A stretch of 35,205 nt of DNA from a virus, in the IMG/VR virus record IMGVR_UViG_3300036828_000534, positions 1 to 35,205 of that record; one strand, given 5' to 3'. Of this stretch, positions 1 through 7,893 are shown one piece after another. Position numbers and translations under genes: made by a program. The first letter of the stretch is position 1, and the number at the start of each line of letters is the position of its first letter. Under the pieces are notes generated by a model. The model was not told the DNA's origin. It saw only the letters and a program-made list of their open reading frames with translations, and did not search any database.

Positions 1-189
1 CCCCAGGATCTCCTGGCCCAGGACCGGGGAGTTCATGACCAGGATGATGCCCACCATGGGCACCATGCCACCGGGGATGGGCTGAAGCTGACAGTTGGCC
101 TCCCACTGCACGTCCTCCCCGAAGGACAGTTCATCCAGCAAGCGAGGGATGCGCTCGCGAATCGCATCCATTATGGCAATAGCGGTCAT
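1..189 (-). CDS. Hypothetical protein, N-terminal part only
   Basis: The reading frame opens with ATG at 189 and stays open for 63 codons to the window edge, so only the N-terminus is seen (MTAIAIMDAIRERIPRLL...). The start overlaps the helicase stop in a TGATG arrangement, which supports it as the next gene of the same operon. The visible part has a short amphipathic beginning followed by a stretch rich in Gly, Met, Val and Ile. I recognise no family and cannot assign a function. It could be another structural or connector protein, or a partner of the helicase, but position is the only clue. Confidence 0.55.
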   Translation of the reverse strand, partial: MTAIAIMDAIRERIPRLLDELSFGEDVQWEANCQLQPIPGGMVPMVGIILVMNSPVLGQEILG

Positions 190-1781
190 CACACTCCTTG
201 CTTGCGACTGATCTTCATCAACCGCTTGCGAATGTCGGCGGAGAGATAGTTGGAGCCATCTTCGTTGTCGTCGGTGAGCTTGTCCGACCAGGCATGGCGC
301 TTAAGACCCAGTCCTACGATGCCGTCCTCGATGGTGTTCCGCACGATGAGATCGTTCACGTAGGTGATGGGGTGATGGGAGTCCAGCCTATTCGCCCGGT
401 TGATGCGCTGCCACCACTTCGAGTGCGTGAGGGGCATCTCGTAGTTGATGACCCATTGGGCCTCGGGCAGGTTGATGCCCCGGCACCCGGCATCCGAGGA
501 CAGGAAGATCTGGGCACCGTCGCGGAAGTCCGCCATGGCCCGGCGGCGCTGAGCATAAGAGAGCCCACCGTGGTTGACCGCCACCTCGAAGCCCTCCTTG
601 ATGAGGCGCTCCTCGATCAGGGGCAGCATGGACTGGCCGTAGAACGTGAAGACCAGGGTCTGGGTGCCCCTCACGTCCTTGGTGAGCCGCTCCACCAGTA
701 CGTCCAGCTTGGCCGAGCCCAGCGCCTCCAGGCCCGCCTCACCGACCTCTCGGACGATCATGGAGGCCACCTGGGGCATCTCCCGGCGCTCGGCGCGGGC
801 TAGCTCCACCGAGCGAACCAGGGACAGCGGGTGACCGGCAATCTGGCGCAGCACCCCGAATAGCTGGCGGGACCAGAGAGGGTCGCTCCGGTGGTCCTCG
901 TCGGTCTGGGCGATGATCTCGTAGAAGGCCTGGTGACGCTCCCCCAGGTCCACGTAGGTGGCGATGGGCGGGGCGATCTTGGGGAAGTACCCAGCGATGT
1001 CGGGGTCGAACTTGGACTTGAACACGGCCAGATGGCCGATCTTCTCCTGCAGGGACAGCATCCCCGGCGGGCAGTCCTCGGGGGTCAGGCACTTGAACAC
1101 GATGGCCTTGCCGTAGCGGTCCCGGCCGACGTGGTAGTTCTCGAAGTCCTCCACCCGGCCAGCCGAGAGGGGGTCCATGAGCCGGGCCAGGTTGAACCAG
1201 CCCTCGGGGTCGCGGTCCACCACGGTGGCGGTGGTGGGCATGACCCGTACCGAGCCCGTCTTCCGCAGATGCTTGACCAGTAGCTCATGGTGGCGGTACA
1301 TGGCCGAGCCCCGATCCGCCCCCAGCTTGGCCGTGGCCTCGTCCCAGATGAGTAAGACCCGCTTGCCCTCCAGGGCCTTGGCCAATGGCCCCGGCATAAG
1401 TCTGCTGCGCTCTCGTCCACCTTGGCGGATCTTCTCCTGGTGGGCGATCTCGCCCCGGACGGTCTCGTAGACCCCCAGGATGATCTGGGGTGGATGGGCG
1501 ATCACGTCGAGGCGTTTCTGCGGACCCCCACTCAGCACACCGACCGATGCTCGGGTGAAGGTCCGCAGGTCTTGCTCCCACTCGTCCAGCTTGCCCTTCT
1601 CGCACTCCAGCAGGACGTGATCGATCTGGCCGTCGTCCAGGAGCATGCAAGCGATGCACAGGCCGATGGCGGTCTTGCCCGCTCCGCAGTCGGCTCCGAT
1701 GCACAGCGATGATTGGGCCAACCCCTGGACGACCAGATCGACCTGAAAAGGCTTCAGGTCAAAGGGCGCGATGTAGGTCAC
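189..1781 (-). CDS. SF2 DEAD/SNF2-type helicase
   Basis: Predicted ATP-dependent DNA helicase or translocase of superfamily 2, 530 residues. Visible motifs are a Q-motif-like start (DLKPFQ), Walker A GADCGAGKT at residues 29-37, a Walker B/DEAD-type box IWDEAT ending near residue 150, and motif III TTAT near 183-186 followed by an SNF2-like DPEGWFNLARLMDP. The C-terminal half carries motif V (SSDAGCRGINL) and motif VI (QRINRANRLDS), so both RecA-like lobes appear complete. The start is GTG at 1781, sharing GTGA with the stop of the gene before it. Phage proteins of this type act in replication, recombination or transcription. Its place directly after baseplate genes marks the end of the tail cluster. 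Exact substrate and role are not deducible. Confidence 0.88.
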   Translation of the reverse strand: MTYIAPFDLKPFQVDLVVQGLAQSSLCIGADCGAGKTAIGLCIACMLLDDGQIDHVLLECEKGKLDEWEQDLRTFTRASVGVLSGGPQKRLDVIAHPPQIILGVYETVRGEIAHQEKIRQGGRERSRLMPGPLAKALEGKRVLLIWDEATAKLGADRGSAMYRHHELLVKHLRKTGSVRVMPTTATVVDRDPEGWFNLARLMDPLSAGRVEDFENYHVGRDRYGKAIVFKCLTPEDCPPGMLSLQEKIGHLAVFKSKFDPDIAGYFPKIAPPIATYVDLGERHQAFYEIIAQTDEDHRSDPLWSRQLFGVLRQIAGHPLSLVRSVELARAERREMPQVASMIVREVGEAGLEALGSAKLDVLVERLTKDVRGTQTLVFTFYGQSMLPLIEERLIKEGFEVAVNHGGLSYAQRRRAMADFRDGAQIFLSSDAGCRGINLPEAQWVINYEMPLTHSKWWQRINRANRLDSHHPITYVNDLIVRNTIEDGIVGLGLKRHAWSDKLTDDNEDGSNYLSADIRKRLMKISRKQGV

Positions 1782-2095
1782 ACCACTGAAAGCAGGTTCT
1801 CCAAGTCCAGGCCCCAGAGGTAGAGATGGGGGCGATCCAAGGAGGGCTCGGATTCAACCGCACTGAGGACGACTTCCCCACTCATCTCAAGCTGCACCAC
1901 GGTATAGGGGACATGGGCCGGGACCTTGGCTACGAACTGCACACCGCTATCGAGGACCTTCACATCAACGAGAATATGGATATTGGTATCCGGGCCGACG
2001 AAGTTCATGGTCCAATGGTGGTCCCCGTGCAGGGCCTCCTCGATGACCCGCAGCCGTGCCAGGGTCACGTTCAGTCGGGCTTCCAGCAACGACAT
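1778..2095 (-). CDS. Small hypothetical protein upstream of helicase
   Basis: A 105-residue acidic protein beginning MSLLEARLNVTLARLRVIEE. A longer frame extends to 2218, but I reject that start. It would overlap the preceding gene, its extra residues are low-complexity Ser/Pro/Arg, and a near-perfect Shine-Dalgarno lies 6 nt before the ATG at 2095. The N-terminal ~20 residues look helical (possible coiled coil). The rest alternates hydrophobic and polar residues, as in a small beta-rich domain. It overlaps the helicase start by 4 nt, so the two are probably translationally coupled and may work together. I do not recognise the family. Confidence 0.7.
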   Translation of the reverse strand: MSLLEARLNVTLARLRVIEEALHGDHHWTMNFVGPDTNIHILVDVKVLDSGVQFVAKVPAHVPYTVVQLEMSGEVVLSAVESEPSLDRPHLYLWGLDLENLLSVV

Positions 2096-2101
2096 TCGAA
2101 T

Positions 2102-2109
2102 CACCTCCT
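2102..2109 (-). promoter_or_regulatory. Strong ribosome binding site
   Basis: On the minus strand the bases read AGGAGGTG, then 6 nt, then ATG at 2095. This is the best match to the 16S anti-SD that I noticed in the window, and it decides the start of the small gene ahead of the helicase. It lies in a 58-nt gap after the TAA of the giant tail gene. Re-starting here with a strong site, instead of an overlap, suggests the helicase group is a separate translational (perhaps transcriptional) unit. I see no convincing -35/-10 pair. Confidence 0.75.
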
Positions 2110-2153
2110 GGCAAGAGATCCTATCACCACTAACCACCAGGCTTCCATTCGGT

Positions 2154-5100
2154 TTAGGTGATCGTCTTGGTGATGGCCGGGGAGATGATGTTGTCGAACT
2201 GGGCCGGGGTGACAACAAAGAAGCTCACCGAGTCACTGAAAGTACCAGAGATATCGTCCGTACTTTGCCTGGTGAAATGACCGTTGATCCAGGTGGCAGA
2301 ATCACTCATAGGATTGTTAGTGCCAAAGAACTCGAATGCACTGGGATTAGCTGTAACTTGACCTATAGCAGAGTCAATAAGAGAACCAGCGATATTGTCG
2401 GCGGTAGTCCGGTTGTAGAAGTTGGAGAATACGTTGACGATCGGGACGCCATCAGGGAACAGGTTCGGGTACTGCTTAAAGGCCAGGAACCACCAGCGCG
2501 GCACCGGGTTGCTCCACTGGGTGAACATGGGATCGGTGTAAATGTCCGGGGTGGTGTCGAAGACCGACAGGTTCGGCCCCTGCATGAAGGGCTTGGCGTC
2601 CACGTTCAGTTGGCCCTCGTAGATGGGCCGGATCTGCAGGGCCGAGATGTGCATGGACGGCCGGTAGCACGTCACCCGCCAGACCAGTTGCTGAGAGGGG
2701 ATGGGGAAGCGCACCACCCCGTTGGGGTTGTTGCGATTGTCCAGGCCCTGCCAGAAGGTGGTGCCGCCGTCCACCGAGAACTCCCAGATGATGCTCTCAT
2801 CGAAGACCGAGAGGGTATCGACCGAGATCACGTCGTTGGTCTTGCCGTCCTGGACCAGTTGCACGAACAGCGAGTGGGTCACGTCCTGGTTGGGCACCGA
2901 GCCGATGTCATAGACGGCGGTGAACTCGGTCACCGCTCCCTGGGCTCCCGAGGTCTGGGCCTGCCAGACCAGGCGGCCGGTGATGGTGTCCACCAGTTGC
3001 ACGAACAGCGGTGAGGTCAGCCCGCTGACGACCGTGTAGCGCACCGCCACCCAGGCCCGGCCACCCGTGGAGAGCAGCAACGGGGCGGAGCAAATGCCTC
3101 CGTAGGGAAGGGCCGCTTGGCCCGCATTGGAGATCTGCACCGGGGCGATGAAGGAGATCTTGTCGATGTAGTGGACTTCATTGAGGGCCGCACCCGTGAC
3201 GAAGGCCTGCAGATCCACCGTGGCCGCATTGGGCGGTGCTACCGCGGTGGTGATCACATCGGTCCATTGTCCGGCCACCTCAGCAACACTGGTTCCCGAC
3301 TGGTTTATGTTGGTACCAGCCGCGTTGTTCCACTGAATATATGCAAGAACATTTCTGGCTGTGACACCTGGCCGAAATCCACAATGGAAGGAGTATTGCT
3401 TGCCTGGTATCACCGGTATGCGAATGGTGGCATGCGAGATGGTCGCAAGCATGTTGCCTGCCGCCGTGGCCTGCATAGCCAGAGAATGGGTGCCATCCTC
3501 GGCTTGAGCAGTGGAGTTGGTGATGGCGCAGTTAAGCCCGGCCGTCCAATCTCCGAGGCTACCGCCCTCGAAGGATGAGTCCTCGGGTGACAGCACGTTC
3601 TGCAGGACGTAGGTCCCGAAGGTCTCCAGAGGCGGCTCGATGGGCGGGTTGATCACCCCTTGCACCGCGCCCCCGGCTCCCTGGGCGGCGGGAGGAGGCC
3701 CGCTCTGGCGGGAGAAGACGATGGAGTTGGTGCCGGTCAGGTAGGTGACCTGCAAGGGGGTCACGTCCCCCACCGCATGCCAGGTGCCGGTGTCGAGCCA
3801 GGTGGTGCTACTCAGGGCCTGGTTCCGCATGTCGTCGTCCAGGACCACCTGGACGGCGTCGGACTGGGTGGTGGCGAACTGCAGGCTGGTCACATCATGG
3901 GTGGAGATGAAGCTGACCGACTGGGCCACGTCGGGCAGGCTGGATATCAACGCCGGGTCGGTGGGAGTGGCCAGATCACCAGGGTTCTGCTGGAAGGTGT
4001 TGGACTGGATGAACATCTCATCCAGGAAATACTCGTAGTAGACATCGGTATCATTTTGAGCTAAGGCCGAGGTTCTCACCGCCTGGATCTCCTTGAATCC
4101 GCAGAAGAAGGCCACCTTGGAGGTGTAGGACACATCGGAGTTCTGGTAGGTGTGGAAGCTCGGATTGGCGAAGCGAGGCGCGCCCATGCCCTGGCGGATG
4201 TTGGCGAAGTTGTACAGCCAGGAGGCCGAGCCGATCTGCTGGGCGGTGCCGGGATCATTGGAGACCATGACCTGGGTAGGGCTCATCTGCAGGCTGGAGG
4301 CCGCCGCGCTGAGAGGGGCTCCCCCGGTCCCGGAGTTGATCCAGGGATTCTGACCCTGACCCATGGCGATGAGAGTGGCCGTGCCGGGATCCATGGTGCC
4401 CTGGTAGCCGGGAATGGACGCCACCGAGGTGGAGGCGGCCACCGTGGTGGCCGAGAAGGTCTGGACCATGGTCTGGGTGGGCAGGAAGCCCTCGTAGGGC
4501 TCGGGAGCCAGGTTGGTCATCTCGATCTTCCAGAACTTGGCCAGGATGGGCGGCACCTTCAGGTAGCCGGTGGTGAGCAGGTAGTCCCCGGCCACCGGGG
4601 TCCAGTACAGGTCCGGGTAGAAGGCGGGCTGGCCTCCCACCATGCCCGAGGGGTTGTCGGTCGAGATGAAGCTCGGGTTGAAGCGCAGGTAGGCGTTGCT
4701 GGTCTTGCCCTGGTCCTGAGAGACGAACTGCCCCTTGGAGCAATACGGCTGAGGACTGAACAAGAAGTCGTTGACGGTGGCAGGAGTGAGCGTCTCGTTC
4801 TTGACCACCATGTTGTGCAACATCATTCCCGAGGTGGCCACCACCGAGTTATCGTTGAAACCACCGATGCGGATGTTGGGATATTTGGTGCCGGAAAGCT
4901 GGATGTTGTCGAAGTAGTTGGTGCTGATAATGTCGCTGTTAAGCCCTATGTACGATCCCATGGGACCGAGCGTGCCGCTCAGATTCCCGCTGTAGGCCAC
5001 CACCCCATCGATGGTCATGGTCACCGAGGTGACCCCGTTGACGGTGATGACCACATGGTGCCAAACGTTGGCGGTGATGCCGGTGAGGCCGGTGGGGGAT

Positions 5101-7883
5101 CCCCAGGCGGTCCAGGAGGTAGTGGTGGCGATCCCCGAGGGCGTGCCGCGGGTATCGACGCGGGCCATGTAGCCCTTGCCGCTGACATCGCAGCCGAAGT
5201 AGAAGTTGGCCAGGCCACCGGTCGGGATCCACACGTCGTAGGCGTAGGTGGTCTGGGGTCCGATGCTGCGCGACACCACGGCATGGGCCGGGACCACGTA
5301 GCTGGGAGTCGGCCTGCCCTGGACGCTGCTCGACGCGAAGCCACTGCCAGCTTGCAGCTTCCACTGAGCCGAGGTGCTGCCCGTGTCGATCAGGCCCAGG
5401 GTCGGGCCGCGGGCCTGCTGGACGACATGGGAGACAGGATTGCCGCCCTCGAAGCTATAGGCGATGGTCCAGCCCTGAGCAGCGGAGTAACCGACCACCA
5501 GGCGGGTCATAGCCCCCAGGGGCAGAGCCGCGGCCAGGGAGACCACCGGGCTGCCGTCACTGGGGTTGATCTGGAAGGCCCCGTTGGTATAGGACACCTG
5601 GATGCCCAGCAGGTCGATGAGGGGCAGTACCCCGGTGGTGGGGTTCAGGTTGGCCAGAATCCCCAGCCCGGCCCACCAGTCCTGGGTGGGATCCCACTGC
5701 AGGCCCCAGTTGGGCACGTCGATGTAACCCGTGGTCCCGGTCCCGGTCGGGAACTGCAATCCGGTGGGGACGTGGACCACGTTGCCGGTGATACTGCTGG
5801 CCGGGTAGAACAACGGGGTGTCCTGAGCGGTGTGGCGCTGGGCCGCGGTGGGCGTGCTGTTGGACCAGTACAGGGTGGCGTGGACCCCGAGATGGGTGGG
5901 GTCGATGTAGAACCGATCCACAACTTGAGCGGCTCCAGTATTGGTCCGCACGTCCAGGTAGAAGTTGACCACGGCCGAGGCCAACGGCTGGGGAGCGCAG
6001 CGCCACTGCACCGGGTTGGTCTTGAGGGCGTTGGCCGGAGCCTCCATATACAGCGAGTAGCTGATGGGGCTGCCGATGATGTCCGAGCCCACCCCGATGA
6101 CCTGGGTGGCGGGCAGGTGGGGCGTGGGCAGGTCGTCGGGTCCCTCGATGGAGAACCCCACCTTGAACCGTCGTACCGCCAGGGAGTACGGCACCGGCAC
6201 CTGACGGGTGGCCCAGCCTCCATTGCTGGCCGGTTGGGTGGTGGTGTAGCTGTACACCGGGCCGTGACCATCTCTCCTCTGCAGCACCACCCGGACGCGC
6301 TGGGTGTTCACCGGCAGGATCTTGGTGGACAGATTGAACCAGTGATTCTGCCCGTAATGTTGAGGGTGAGTCTTAGAGGAGAGATAGTCCTCGTTATTGA
6401 CCAGTACTGCGGGAACAGAATCGATGATGTCATGCTCCAGCATCGAAACCCAGGTTCCGCTCGGGCTGTCGTAGTATTCAACCGAGATATGCTGAGGGAA
6501 ATGAGCCACCTCAAGAGAGACAGCATTGATATTGTGAAACGAGCCGAAACGGATCTCCAGGACCTCGCGGTAATCGTTGTCCTGAGGACGAGCGTCGGTG
6601 GCCCAAAAGCTCAGCGAGTCGCTGGATAGCTGCAGGTTGTTGATGTTCTGCTGGCCCAGCGCGGTCAGCAGGGTCCCCACGTCGAGGCCGTCGAAGGTGA
6701 GTTCCGACAGGCTGACCGACGTATTGACCGTGCCCCGCCCGGACAGGGCGTTGATGGCCATGACCCCATCCTGGGAGTACCGTCCCAGCAGGGCCATCCA
6801 CCACGGCAGCGGGGCATTGGTGGGCAGGTAGTCGGTGTAGGTCCCGTCCAGCCACACGATGCGCTGGGTGTCGGTGGAGGCCAGCACGTTCTGGGAGAAG
6901 TCCTGCAGGTAGCTGAGCGCCCCGGAGATGTCCTTGTTGTAGAACCACTGCTCGCCCTGGTAGCTGTTGAACGGCGGCACCGTGGGGGCCAGCACCGTCC
7001 CCGGCGTGGCGGTCCCATACGGCGCGGCCGCTCCGGTCGAGGTGACCGTGACCGCAGGCTCGATCTCCCAGTAGTTCGAGTCGGCCCAGGCCCCGGCCAC
7101 CGACACCGGGGTGTACACCTGCGGCCCCTGGGCGATCACCTGAGCGATGGCATCGGCTGGCTTCAGTTGTTCGATCACCTGTAGCACGTTGTACATCTCC
7201 GCCTGGGTGACCGGACGATGCGGCGAGATGATGAACTGCTTCTGCTGCAAGGCATTGGGCACATTGCCGGTGTAGCCCTCAAGCTGAGCGTAGGTGAAAG
7301 CCTCCAGACCGGAATAGGTATAGGACTGAAGCTGCAGATAGGTCATGGCCGTGTTGGCGGCGTAGACGAAGCTCTCGTAGATGTCGCAGGTCACCGACAG
7401 GATGGCCTCCGCGATCAACCGCATGCCCACCGGGGTAGGGCCGTAGGCGATGGCCCGGCCGAACTGGAACAGCCGTTGGCGGTAGCTGGCGTCGAGTTGG
7501 GCGGCGTCGCGCCAGTCACTGTTGGAGGCGGTGTCGGTGTAGGGGTCCATGGGCAACTGCTCGTCGGGGTCGCGGGTCATGCCGAACAGCGCCCCGTAGA
7601 AGCTGTCCAGGTCGTAGAAGTACGACGAGGACAGAGCCTGGCCCAGCCGGGACAACACCAGGCGCTTGCGTAGCTGCCCGGCTCCGGCATCGCCCAGCAG
7701 GGTCCGCACGAACCGGACCAGGTTGGAGTGCGGCGACAGGTTGTAGGTCTCGGGCGGGAAGTGCCGGAAGCGCTGATCGGTCTGGACCGGCATCAGGAGG
7801 GCCTGGGTGACCGTCTGCAGGCTCGCAGACCCCGGAGTGCCCGGTTGTAGCTGTAGCTGCCCTGGGGGCGTCAGATCGCTCAT
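2154..7883 (-). CDS. Giant distal tail/baseplate protein with lectin-like domains
   Basis: A 1909-residue structural protein that directly follows baseplate J, where gpI-like and fibre proteins usually sit. The N-terminal ~250 residues are helical and non-repetitive, probably the baseplate-docking part. The middle holds two concanavalin A/LamG-like stretches, roughly residues 700-850 and 850-1000; the second includes a WHHVVITVNG...TIDGVVAYSG signature. Residues ~1436-1590 form a CBM4/9-like module (FEGGSLGDW at the start, EVHYIDKISF at the end). The C-terminus is rich in Trp, Pro and Asn. Together these suggest binding of host surface glycans. The ATG at 7883 is preceded by a GAGAGG-type RBS and lies 10 nt after the previous stop. 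GC content dips around 3290-3480 and 6320-6560, hinting at mosaic origin. Baseplate wedge or receptor-binding protein is inferred; the domain folds are pattern-based. Confidence 0.75.
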   Translation of the reverse strand: MSDLTPPGQLQLQPGTPGSASLQTVTQALLMPVQTDQRFRHFPPETYNLSPHSNLVRFVRTLLGDAGAGQLRKRLVLSRLGQALSSSYFYDLDSFYGALFGMTRDPDEQLPMDPYTDTASNSDWRDAAQLDASYRQRLFQFGRAIAYGPTPVGMRLIAEAILSVTCDIYESFVYAANTAMTYLQLQSYTYSGLEAFTYAQLEGYTGNVPNALQQKQFIISPHRPVTQAEMYNVLQVIEQLKPADAIAQVIAQGPQVYTPVSVAGAWADSNYWEIEPAVTVTSTGAAAPYGTATPGTVLAPTVPPFNSYQGEQWFYNKDISGALSYLQDFSQNVLASTDTQRIVWLDGTYTDYLPTNAPLPWWMALLGRYSQDGVMAINALSGRGTVNTSVSLSELTFDGLDVGTLLTALGQQNINNLQLSSDSLSFWATDARPQDNDYREVLEIRFGSFHNINAVSLEVAHFPQHISVEYYDSPSGTWVSMLEHDIIDSVPAVLVNNEDYLSSKTHPQHYGQNHWFNLSTKILPVNTQRVRVVLQRRDGHGPVYSYTTTQPASNGGWATRQVPVPYSLAVRRFKVGFSIEGPDDLPTPHLPATQVIGVGSDIIGSPISYSLYMEAPANALKTNPVQWRCAPQPLASAVVNFYLDVRTNTGAAQVVDRFYIDPTHLGVHATLYWSNSTPTAAQRHTAQDTPLFYPASSITGNVVHVPTGLQFPTGTGTTGYIDVPNWGLQWDPTQDWWAGLGILANLNPTTGVLPLIDLLGIQVSYTNGAFQINPSDGSPVVSLAAALPLGAMTRLVVGYSAAQGWTIAYSFEGGNPVSHVVQQARGPTLGLIDTGSTSAQWKLQAGSGFASSSVQGRPTPSYVVPAHAVVSRSIGPQTTYAYDVWIPTGGLANFYFGCDVSGKGYMARVDTRGTPSGIATTTSWTAWGSPTGLTGITANVWHHVVITVNGVTSVTMTIDGVVAYSGNLSGTLGPMGSYIGLNSDIISTNYFDNIQLSGTKYPNIRIGGFNDNSVVATSGMMLHNMVVKNETLTPATVNDFLFSPQPYCSKGQFVSQDQGKTSNAYLRFNPSFISTDNPSGMVGGQPAFYPDLYWTPVAGDYLLTTGYLKVPPILAKFWKIEMTNLAPEPYEGFLPTQTMVQTFSATTVAASTSVASIPGYQGTMDPGTATLIAMGQGQNPWINSGTGGAPLSAAASSLQMSPTQVMVSNDPGTAQQIGSASWLYNFANIRQGMGAPRFANPSFHTYQNSDVSYTSKVAFFCGFKEIQAVRTSALAQNDTDVYYEYFLDEMFIQSNTFQQNPGDLATPTDPALISSLPDVAQSVSFISTHDVTSLQFATTQSDAVQVVLDDDMRNQALSSTTWLDTGTWHAVGDVTPLQVTYLTGTNSIVFSRQSGPPPAAQGAGGAVQGVINPPIEPPLETFGTYVLQNVLSPEDSSFEGGSLGDWTAGLNCAITNSTAQAEDGTHSLAMQATAAGNMLATISHATIRIPVIPGKQYSFHCGFRPGVTARNVLAYIQWNNAAGTNINQSGTSVAEVAGQWTDVITTAVAPPNAATVDLQAFVTGAALNEVHYIDKISFIAPVQISNAGQAALPYGGICSAPLLLSTGGRAWVAVRYTVVSGLTSPLFVQLVDTITGRLVWQAQTSGAQGAVTEFTAVYDIGSVPNQDVTHSLFVQLVQDGKTNDVISVDTLSVFDESIIWEFSVDGGTTFWQGLDNRNNPNGVVRFPIPSQQLVWRVTCYRPSMHISALQIRPIYEGQLNVDAKPFMQGPNLSVFDTTPDIYTDPMFTQWSNPVPRWWFLAFKQYPNLFPDGVPIVNVFSNFYNRTTADNIAGSLIDSAIGQVTANPSAFEFFGTNNPMSDSATWINGHFTRQSTDDISGTFSDSVSFFVVTPAQFDNIISPAITKTIT

Positions 7884-7893
7884 GGGGGCCTCT

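Noticed and set aside
2096-2218. Longer start for the small gene upstream of the helicase
   Set aside because: The extra residues are low-complexity and overlap the giant tail gene; an AGGAGGTG site sits just before ATG 2095.
4152-6629. 825-codon plus-strand open frame, and other long plus-strand frames (for example 8701-9948, 24096-24881, 25025-26275, 31172-32086)
   Set aside because: They lie antisense to well-supported tail genes and have Gly/His/Arg/Asp-rich shadow composition with no domain pattern. They are explained by few stop codons in GC-rich DNA.
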